Positions 56,450-64,000 of a stretch of DNA of 64,000 nt are shown here, one piece after another. The notes under the pieces were generated by a model. It made no database searches, was not told where the DNA came from, and was given only the letters and a program-made list of their open reading frames with translations. Made by a program: the position numbers and the translations under genes. The DNA lies in the NCBI GenBank assembly GCA_010909165.1, contig VJWM01000025.1:2790001-2854000 (forward strand). The letters run 5' to 3'. The stretch is from Anthoceros angustus (taxonomy: Eukaryota; Streptophyta; Anthocerotopsida; Anthocerotales; Anthocerotaceae). The stretch's first letter is position 1; each line of letters opens with the position of its first letter.

Positions 56450-57808
56450 TCACCAATGAATATCTCGATCCTCATGATCATCGTATGCATTCAAAATGTT
56501 GTTACTCACACCATCAGTAGTACTATGGCTATCATCATCATCAGCATTATCCTCATCATCATCATTCAAATCATTATTTACTTTATCAAAATATATCTTA
56601 TCATGGAGCCACCACATACTTATAGCACTTATTTCCATCTTGTGATAGTCATCGATAGGACCTATTAAAGTCTCACAAAGTGAGTATGAAGGCTCTTCAC
56701 CCTCTATAAAAAAATTTACTCCACATACAGCACATAACATGTTAGAATCTTCAATTTTAAACTGATTTGCCAAACATTTCAAATGAAAAGGGTGATTACA
56801 TGAAGTTGAGGAGACCCAATAATTAATTGCCAAGGGACACCTACATATGAAACAAATCCTTTGTAGCTCTAAATGGGCCAATGCTTCATCCTTGAACATT
56901 TCAAGATGTCTTATAATAAAGTCATAAGAGTAATCTGGATGTTTCTTGAAGTTATACCATTCGTCACCACGTGCTACATCCCCATGACTTAAAACCCTTT
57001 CTATCTCATCATCTCTTGATTCTATGCATTTTTGATAAGCTAAGTACCATGTGACCTCATGTTTTACTTCGCAACTATCCATATCCTCATTAAGATATAC
57101 AAAATCTAAGGGGTCACCCAATAGATCAGGTCTGATTTTATATTCATTCAAGGCACCATAACAATTCTGGAACAATGTTTGAGGATCACCACATGCTATG
57201 CGTTGGCTGCATTGTGGACATGTGACAAGTGGGAGCTGCACCAAACCTGGGGGGTCTGGCACTGCATATTCAACCATACACTGTACATGAAAAAAATGCC
57301 TACAAGGATCATATCTTGCCCACTCATCCATGTCCAAAGTTTCGTAGCAAATGATGCATTTGTCTTCGTTTTCATTAACTTGCCTTTCCGAATTTTCATT
57401 TTGTATTAACTCATTATTAATTTGCTCTTTTTTCTTACGTTCTTTATCCTTCTTTTTTATGTTTAATATTCGAAGTTTTATCTTTACCGCACGGTTACCA
57501 CGTTCCCTTGGTAGTCTGTTCATTGGGGTGGGATAGGAAAGATCACATTCAGCTTTACACGTGGTACATGTTGGGACTCCCTTGGTAAAAAACCATCTCG
57601 CTATGCAATCCACATGCGAACAATGTCCACATGGTTGTAACTTTACCCATCTCTTTCTCTTGTGATTTCTCACGGACTCACAGCACATATTACATTTGTC
57701 ATCCATGGGATCCATGTTGTCATCATCTTCGTCATCATTATTACCTTTACTCTCCATGCTTATGTTGCTAACGTCAGAGTCCTTGTCCTCCTCCATATAG
57801 TCCGTCAT
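56450..57808 (-). CDS. Triple RING-H2 protein, single exon (452 aa)
   Basis: Three complete zinc-binding RING-H2 patterns are present. The first uses C39, C42, C60, H62, H65, C68, C81 and C84. The second uses C151, C154, C169, H171, H174, C177, C197 and C200. The third uses C319, C322, C337, H339, H342, C345, C359 and C362. Each keeps C-x-H-x2-H-x2-C in the centre. The N-terminus is acidic (NNDDEDDDNMDPMDD), and a Lys-rich linker (NIKKKDKERKKKEQ) joins RING 1 and 2. The C-terminal tail is Asp/Asn-rich. RING-H2 domains normally recruit E2 enzymes for ubiquitin transfer. There is no membrane segment and no intron, and the codons are AT-rich, unlike the neighbouring RING gene. I know no named plant family with this layout. 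Confidence 0.8.
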   Translation of the reverse strand: MTDYMEEDKDSDVSNISMESKGNNDDEDDDNMDPMDDKCNMCCESVRNHKRKRWVKLQPCGHCSHVDCIARWFFTKGVPTCTTCKAECDLSYPTPMNRLPRERGNRAVKIKLRILNIKKKDKERKKKEQINNELIQNENSERQVNENEDKCIICYETLDMDEWARYDPCRHFFHVQCMVEYAVPDPPGLVQLPLVTCPQCSQRIACGDPQTLFQNCYGALNEYKIRPDLLGDPLDFVYLNEDMDSCEVKHEVTWYLAYQKCIESRDDEIERVLSHGDVARGDEWYNFKKHPDYSYDFIIRHLEMFKDEALAHLELQRICFICRCPLAINYWVSSTSCNHPFHLKCLANQFKIEDSNMLCAVCGVNFFIEGEEPSYSLCETLIGPIDDYHKMEISAISMWWLHDKIYFDKVNNDLNDDDEDNADDDDSHSTTDGVSNNILNAYDDHEDRDIHW

Positions 57809-59363
57809 TTCTCACGATTTAGATTTGTTGTTATACTATGAACCTAGTTTTTCAAAGATAAGCTCAAGAATATATATAGGTATTTAGTCTTAGATGTTAT
57901 GGACTTTCTTCATTTTTTGAAAGATATTTTCAAGAAGACATATATTTACTCTTAGATGTTATGCACTTTCCAATTTTTCAAAGATAAGTTCAAGAATACA
58001 TATATTCACACTTGGATGTTATAGACTTGTTTCATTAAAAAAATTGATGTCCTTCCCTATCAATGATGTATTTGTTCATATACTTCTTTACTTGTTATAA
58101 TTAAGGTCATTCCAATGACTATCTCATCAACTTCCACCCCGTATGTTTGTCTTTATTATTATATGTTGGAAATCTTTTGAAGGTCCCTTAAAACTTCCTT
58201 ATACTATGTACGATTGTAATGAAGCGAGGAGATTGCTTGGTTGAGAAACCATGAAGTCAACAAATATTGGTTATATTCATTGACTACCATATGAATATAT
58301 ATGATTTTACAATATAATATAACACAGACAAAGGTTTATAAAACACCTTCCTCTTTCTTCCGTTTTGCTAGTGAAATTTTTTAATTTATGGAGCCTCAAT
58401 TATATAGAAACCCTGGAATATGTTTTTTGGTAGAGTGCAACCCCTAGAATATAACTTTGAGCATATTTCAATTTGCATGAATGTATTTTATTTCTAAAAA
58501 TAAAATATCAAAAATCATTCATATCCTATATAATTCATGTATTTTATCTATTCTCAAGAAAAATAGAGTTCATAGATATAGTATAAATAATTTTAACTAA
58601 AAATATTTAAATAATAATACATATTTATAATATCTAAGGATTAGTAATACTTTTAGATTACCTATAATACTAATTTTATGTTATAGTTTTATAAAAATAA
58701 ATTTTATAAAATATATATTAATACGGGTAGATACAATATCCCCAGTCCATTTTATCTTATTACTAATATCCCATTTTTCTTGATCCAAAGTGGTAATGAA
58801 GTCATTCTTAACTAGTAATTATATATTGTATTTTAGAATATAAATTATACTATTTAAACATACTGACCATTAATTAGAGGTTAAAGAGAATACCGTACCT
58901 CGAAGGGTGGTTCAACAGGATAATGCCGAAATAATTATTTTTTGAAAAAAACAAGGTTCAACATAAATATTTATATTTTCAAATTTCAACATTTACAAAA
59001 ATAATTTTATCAAATTTCAACATTTATTAAAATATATAGGTATATATAAAACTAATGGATATGTATAGATCTCCCCTAAATAGGCCCTAATTTTCCACAC
59101 AAACCCTAGTTTCCTTATTTTCGGCATCATAAACTCATAAATTTTTACCTATTCAACATTTTAAGTATAATAATTTCTGGATTTTCAACTTTTACTAATT
59201 TTAATTAATTAATGCCGAATCACCCCTTGGGGTACGGTAGTTTAATTATCTCAGATATTACGACGGCCAGAACGAAATTCCTTATGGAAACCTGCATTGC
59301 TTCAGATTTACTTTGTACAAAAATTATGAAAATATATAACGTCTCAGGAGATGGGCGAAATTG
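57809..59363. other. AT-rich intergenic DNA with a short tandem repeat
   Basis: At 57835-58035 a ~75-bp unit recurs about three times (ttagatgttat, cactttcc/ttcttc, attttttcaaagataag, ttcaagaatacatatatt). The rest, to about 59200, is strongly AT-rich with no open frame of note. Confidence 0.6.
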
Positions 59364-61142
59364 TCAGAGCGACATTCTCCTTCGAACTCTTCGGGTTTCC
59401 GGTCGGACCATGAGACCATAGTCGAGCTCCTGGGGAGCAGCTTCAGAAACATGAGGCTCCGGCTGAGGGGAGGTTGGAGGAAGTTGGTCTTGCTGCGGAG
59501 CTTCCGGTCGGATGTCTTCCACTGGCCTGTTGCGCTGGTGCATTCGGTTTCTCACAGCCTGGATGGAGCCTCGCCAGTGGGGCAAGTATTCTCGCACCCT
59601 TGAGCACAGGCTCGACCAGGTACCGGTCCACATGTTCCCAGCGTTGGTTCCAGAGTAGTAGAACCCGAAAGCGTGGCCTCTGGAAGCTGTGCGGCTTGTC
59701 GTCTCCGCGGAGGACCAGGTGGTGTCCGCTCTTGCTGACTCATGTTCTTCACCATCCTCGTCTTGCTCATCCGCATTCCGCAAGTAGTCGTGACTGGTGT
59801 CGCTCGCATCTGAAGCGGTGGCCTCGTCGTAGTCGCTGCCTTCCATGTCCACACTCCGCCGGTTGATTGTGGAGTGCGCTATGCTCTGCTCGTCGTCCAC
59901 GATGGCGCCGCCGTCGAAACCCTCGGGCTCCGGGTAGTCGGGATCGCTGTCCGTAGCCTCGTCGATCTCCTGGTACACCTCCTCGCGATCGGCGCCGTTG
60001 TCTGGGGTCGGGGCCGGGGCCGGGGCCGGGACCTGATCCGGCACCTGATGAGCCTCTTCTTGGACAGCGCCGATCTCCTCCACACGGCCGGGTGCATGCG
60101 CAGGCGCAGCGTCTCCCCCGATCTCATCGCCCGTGCCGCGAGCTTCATCTGCCTCCTGTTGCCGCTCGGGGACGTCCTGCAATAGGGTGAGTGCCGCGTG
60201 CGAGCTCCCGCCTGCTGCTTCCTCATGCGACTCCGCGGTCGGCTCGTGGCCGGATCTCCTGCTCTCCTCGGCCTCTTCTCCGACACGGGATCCCTGGGAC
60301 GCGCTTCTTGCTTCCCTGCTCCTCCTGCTCGCGATTGCTTCCTGAGCTCGTTGCCTTGCCCTAGATCTGGCTCGCCTCTGCACTCGCCTTCGGACGGCTC
60401 CCCTCCGCGACGGTGCCACCTCGATGCCTTCCGCCTGGCTCTTCAAGAACCGCCGCTCAATGGACCAGCACAGGCTGATGTCTTGCGGCTGATTCACAAT
60501 GCTGGACTCCACCTTGTCTCGCAGCCTGTCCTTCCAAGGAGGGACTTGGAACCAAGAGCTGCATGCAGCGATCGGATCAGGCTTTACCACGGCAGAACAG
60601 CCAAGACCCGCACGCGCCGCATGCGCACTCTCCAATCTCCCGCCCGGCTCCGGGCCTTGGCAGAAACGCCGAAACTGCTCCCACGCCTGCCTCACACGGT
60701 GCAACTGGAGCAAGAAGCACCAAACCGGCTGCGATCCAGGACGCCACACCGGATCTCCCTCCTCCTCCAACGGCACCAGTTCCGACACCAGCCGATCGAA
60801 CAGAGCGGCTTTGCAGAGCAGGCAGAGCTCGCACCGGTACCGTCCTCGCGCTGTGTCCGAAGCTCCACCATCGCACCGCTGGTGCGGATTAGGTTTTCCT
60901 CGAATGCCACAACACGGACACATGTCTTCCGCACGCCGCTGCCTCCAGGCGCAGCTGCGATGCACCGCGTCTCCGCACGGCTGCCATCTCTCCCAGCGCT
61001 GCCCCGCCACCGGCTGCTGACAGATCTGGCACAGGCATTCCTCATCCATGACCATGACACAATCCCCGCGACCGAGTCCGATCCAGCTCCCGGCAGTCCC
61101 CGGCGGTGCGCGCCAATGCGCCTCGTCTCCCAGGCGCCGCAA
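59364..61142 (-). CDS. RING-type protein with long acidic/Ala-Pro-rich tail, single exon (592 aa)
   Basis: An N-terminal RING-like domain carries C38, C41, C56, D58 in the place of His, H61, C64, C75 and C78, numbered from the first ATG at 61142. A start at residue 32 (MDEECLCQICQQ) is equally possible. The region up to about residue 150 is also Cys-rich (RCELCLLC). An Arg-rich helix follows (RRGAVRRRVQRRARSRARQR). The long tail is acidic and low-complexity, with a PAPAPAPTP stretch and Asp/Glu/Ser clusters. It ends RPETRRVRRRMSL. RING proteins usually act as ubiquitin ligases. The RING spacing (C-x2-C-x14-C-x4-H-x2-C-x10-C-x2-C) resembles that of the triple-RING gene 1.6 kb away, but this gene is GC-rich. 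Long plus-strand frames here are mirror images. Confidence 0.7.
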   Translation of the reverse strand: MRRLGDEAHWRAPPGTAGSWIGLGRGDCVMVMDEECLCQICQQPVAGQRWERWQPCGDAVHRSCAWRQRRAEDMCPCCGIRGKPNPHQRCDGGASDTARGRYRCELCLLCKAALFDRLVSELVPLEEEGDPVWRPGSQPVWCFLLQLHRVRQAWEQFRRFCQGPEPGGRLESAHAARAGLGCSAVVKPDPIAACSSWFQVPPWKDRLRDKVESSIVNQPQDISLCWSIERRFLKSQAEGIEVAPSRRGAVRRRVQRRARSRARQRAQEAIASRRSREARSASQGSRVGEEAEESRRSGHEPTAESHEEAAGGSSHAALTLLQDVPERQQEADEARGTGDEIGGDAAPAHAPGRVEEIGAVQEEAHQVPDQVPAPAPAPTPDNGADREEVYQEIDEATDSDPDYPEPEGFDGGAIVDDEQSIAHSTINRRSVDMEGSDYDEATASDASDTSHDYLRNADEQDEDGEEHESARADTTWSSAETTSRTASRGHAFGFYYSGTNAGNMWTGTWSSLCSRVREYLPHWRGSIQAVRNRMHQRNRPVEDIRPEAPQQDQLPPTSPQPEPHVSEAAPQELDYGLMVRPETRRVRRRMSL

Positions 61143-61587
61143 GCCAAGCCTTCAAGAGGCAGCCGCTTCGGTTGCGCCCGCTCCCTGTCGTCGTCCTCAT
61201 GACGGTCCTCTGCCTGAGGCCTGGCCTCTCTGCGGCCATGGCAGCGTCGGTTCGCGGTTCACTTGAAGCATGACAGCAACCGCCAAAACCAGTTTCCGTT
61301 GTCTCGGTCAGTTGGCTAGACATTAGCGGCCACCTAAACCGTAACCGGGACGCGCAATAGGTAGTGAAATAATTAACTTTATTCCAGAGAGTATACAAGA
61401 CGCCTTGCCTTGTAGGAAGACGACGAGATGGAGGTCAGGCCTTAAATCTCCCGCTGTATCCATACGATTCCAGCAATTTCTCATCCTCTCTCCAGTCTTT
61501 CCGGACAAGAACCCGGATCTGCACAGGGACGACATGAAGGGGTAACATGGCATCAGGTACGAGCACCTGATTGCAGACCTACTGAAA

Positions 61588-63589
61588 TCAGTGTTTATTA
61601 AGGAACAGCGCAGGATGAGTCACCTCGACGAAAACATTCCTGCCTAGGAACTCTTCGATGTCCAACCTTGCTGCTGTGGCTAGAACCTTCATTGCAATCC
61701 CATCCTGCACAGAGTGATTCAAGTTAGCATTTGAAGGCACAAGTTGCGAATGTGGTGGGTACTGTTGGCCTCTGGAGAGAGTAATGAGGCTAGACCTTGC
61801 CCAGCAGGATGGCTCTCTGGGATTCCCTTTCGACGAGAACTTCAATCTCAATGAAGTCCTTGCCTGCTTGTCTGGTTGCATACTTGACCACGTTCACCTG
61901 TGAGAACCCACAGGGCAGTTAATGTCTGCAGCAGGAGGCATGGGCTCCTTGCAGGTGATAGAATCATGGTTACCTGACACACGTACGGGATTTCCTGCTG
62001 GTACTGCATCAAAATCTTCTCCCGGACAATCTCTCCCACAAAGAACTTCTCTGGATGCTCGCTTACAATGTCCTGACGGCATCTGTAAAGGTCATGTTCT
62101 GCTATACACAGAGGGGGACTGGTTTGTACCCAGAAAGTGGACTCACTTTAGGATAATATGATGGCCCGTAAGGTAACTTGTTCACCAGCCACTCCCTCAC
62201 TTCGTTGACTCCATGACCGTGCTTGGCACTGACAGCCAATACATGATCTGCTTTGCCAAAGTTTTCATACCACTGCCAACAGCAGGCACATAGCTCATTG
62301 TCCTCCACATCTTTGGACTGCATTCTAGGATTGCATCTGACTTGTTTGCACGGTGGAAGTGTGACAAGCCAAAGAGTTGTGTCAAGCACATCAATACCTC
62401 TACTCGTTTGGCCAGCTCCCCCGGCTTCACTAGATCCTTCTTATTTACTACAAGCAGTGTCGGCCTTCTCTCCAGAACCGATGCGGCACCTTCCTCGAAC
62501 ATGCTGGCTACCTGTTTCCGGAGCACCAAGCCTTTACACTCACAGATTCGCCATATTTTTGCGCGGAATTCAGAACAGGAAAGGAAGCATTGCTGCTCTG
62601 GGAGGCATTGGGCCACTTCATACCTCCTCCGGTAGTTTGCAAGCGTCAACGATGATCAAGACACAATCAGCGTTGAGAGTAGCAGTCCGCACATTTTGCA
62701 TCATTAGCTCATCCAGTTTCTTCACCTTCTTGGAGATAACACCTGGCGTATCATACAATATCATCTGCACACGAATGCAGAAGGCCGTCCAGCAAAATTG
62801 GGCATCACAAGCTCTCACCACAATAATCCACACCATTACCCAGGTGTGCAACATAACCCACCTGATACTGGGGACCGGAAGCAATACCAAGTATTCTGTG
62901 CCGAGTCGTCTGTGGCTTACTTGTAACGATTGAAAGTTTCTGCCCAATCAGCTGATTCAAGAGCGTGCTCTTCCCAACGTTTGGCTTCCCGATCAGTGCA
63001 ACATATCCTGCACAAAGCAGAAACGGGAGTAGCAATGTGAGATGGCCATCTCTGTGTCAGCAAATTTCCAAATCCTCCGAGAACGGGATGCCAAGCAAGG
63101 CATTGCATTGCATTCGGAGCAACTCGCTTTTCCCACGAGAGTTTCCCAGAGTCCGAAATTTGGAAGCATACCACTCTTGTGATCAGGCTCCACTTTCAAA
63201 TCCCTGTAATCCGATTGCCCGAAGCTGGTACCAACATCCTCGTCCAGATAATCAGCTGACACATGCTTCCTCGACGGGCCTGCATCTTGCAAGTCCTCAA
63301 GCTTCCTGGCAGGCTTGTTGTTGAGGAGGAAGACGGGAGGAGGCTGCTTGGAAGATGCAGAGCTGGCTGTCACACACAGCCCCCTGCACTCCCTCGCTCT
63401 GTCTGCAGCATCAGCAACCTGATCCAGGAGGCTCCTTCCCGAAAAAGACACCATCCTCCCGCATTTGACAAAACCAGAGTAGCATGGCAAGCTGTCTACG
63501 GCGCCCACATGAGCACGCCTCCTAACCAGGCTAGTGTCCATCACTTCCATCCCTGCCCAGGCTCTGCATGCAGTGCCCATGTACGGCAC
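61588..63589 (-). CDS. Era-type GTPase with organelle leader (420 aa, 8 exons)
   Basis: Exons: 63589-63172, 63007-62862, 62764-62624, 62511-62398, 62272-62147, 62072-61974, 61897-61796 and 61704-61588; these sum to 421 codons with stop. The first ~135 residues form a leader with no acidic clusters at its start, fitting plastid or mitochondrial import. G1 is [19 protein letters not shown], the T-T-R of the switch region lies in [11 protein letters not shown]3 is LYDTPG, G4 is VVNKKD and G5 is SAKHG. The C-terminal KH domain contains [12 protein letters not shown] and ends [14 protein letters not shown]. Era GTPases bind the 3' end of small-subunit rRNA during ribosome assembly, so the likely role is organelle ribosome biogenesis. 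All splice sites are GT-AG. Confidence 0.92.
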
Positions 63590-64000
63590 TCCAACCTGGT
63601 GTTTCCGGGTGCCGTCCTCGCATATCGGTTAGTGAGCCATCCGGTCAAGACGAGGGCAGATTCTAAGAAACTGTCAGGCTTTTGCAACTAGGGTTCCCGG
63701 CCTTCGTTGTTCAAGATCATCTATGCCGCTGCTGCATCATAGGCTCACGTAGGCGCAGCCCTGTAGGATGCGCAACGAGCTTCAGCAGTGTGGGGTAATT
63801 CGCGAGCACAGAAGTGGGTGGGAGAAGCTAGCTTCCGGATCTGGAGCAGGGAGCGGATTCGTCCTTGCAAGATCTGCCAGGGCAGGAAGCCCGGTGGGTG
63901 TGCCTGGACGAAAGTGGCGAGCTGTGCCATGAAGAGAAGCGATTGGTGAAGGGCATGTCAGACCGGGGGTACAGCTGGACTTCTGCGCAGTGGGTTGGTT
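63590..64000. other. Upstream flank of the Era gene, no supported gene
   Basis: A short minus-strand frame at 63745-63930 lacks any motif. The region may include the Era promoter or leader and the edge of a gene beyond the window. Confidence 0.4.

Noticed and set aside
60198-61202. 334-aa plus-strand ORF
   Set aside because: Antisense shadow of the GC-rich RING gene. No motifs.
1-64000. CRISPR arrays, bacterial operons, rRNA or viral genomes
   Set aside because: No regularly spaced identical repeats with unique spacers, no rRNA-like stretch and no prokaryotic gene layout. All evidence points to plant nuclear DNA.

Overview
The window is nuclear DNA of a land plant. It carries plant-type interstitial telomere repeats (TTTAGGG), plastid-targeted proteins, a starch-synthase-family gene, an ULTRAPETALA/SAND gene and plant Copia and Ty3 retrotransposons. 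Introns are mostly only about 50-150 bp, which fits a compact non-seed-plant genome such as a Selaginella-like lycophyte; that placement is an inference.

Layout. 1-15344: a Copia element that enters from the left, with the end of its 5' LTR at 1-49 and its 3' LTR at 15109-15344. It has gag, protease and integrase relics, a long middle stretch (about 2700-10900) of internally duplicated sequence, a tandemly duplicated RT/RNase H module, and an antisense ORF before the 3' LTR. 15345-18570: the relic of a Ty3-like element whose pol carries a decayed cytosine-5 DNA methyltransferase between protease and reverse transcriptase, followed by an LTR. 18590-18830: a stray copy of the 3' end of the GDPD-like gene found at 27-30 kb.

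19.6-30.3 kb is a gene-dense housekeeping block: VPS36 (ESCRT-II), a plastid glycinamide ribonucleotide formyltransferase, a predicted thylakoid-targeted protein, a SecE-like small membrane protein, an unrecognised 244-aa protein, and a two-domain GPI-anchored glycerophosphodiester phosphodiesterase-like protein. 30.3-39.5 kb is gene-poor, with satellite-like repeats, a 493-bp tandem duplication carrying telomere motifs, dispersed repeats and a GC-rich island. 39.5-43.1 kb holds an ULTRAPETALA-like SAND gene with a very long charged N-terminal extension. 43.1-49.2 kb is gene-poor, with traces of a reverse-oriented LTR element. 49.25-53.2 kb holds a starch-synthase-IV/V-like gene with altered signature motifs. 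56.4-61.1 kb has two intron-less RING-finger genes, one with three RING-H2 domains. 61.6-63.6 kb holds an Era-type GTPase with a plastid/mitochondrial-type leader.

The most notable signals are: the retrotransposon-encoded DNA methyltransferase; a clear concentration of differences at CAG/CTG trinucleotides between duplicated transposon copies, which looks like CHG-methylation-linked sequencing error or mutation; the ULTRAPETALA extension; the degenerate starch synthase; and the triple-RING protein. Exon boundaries were read by eye from GT-AG sites and reading-frame continuity, not from transcripts.
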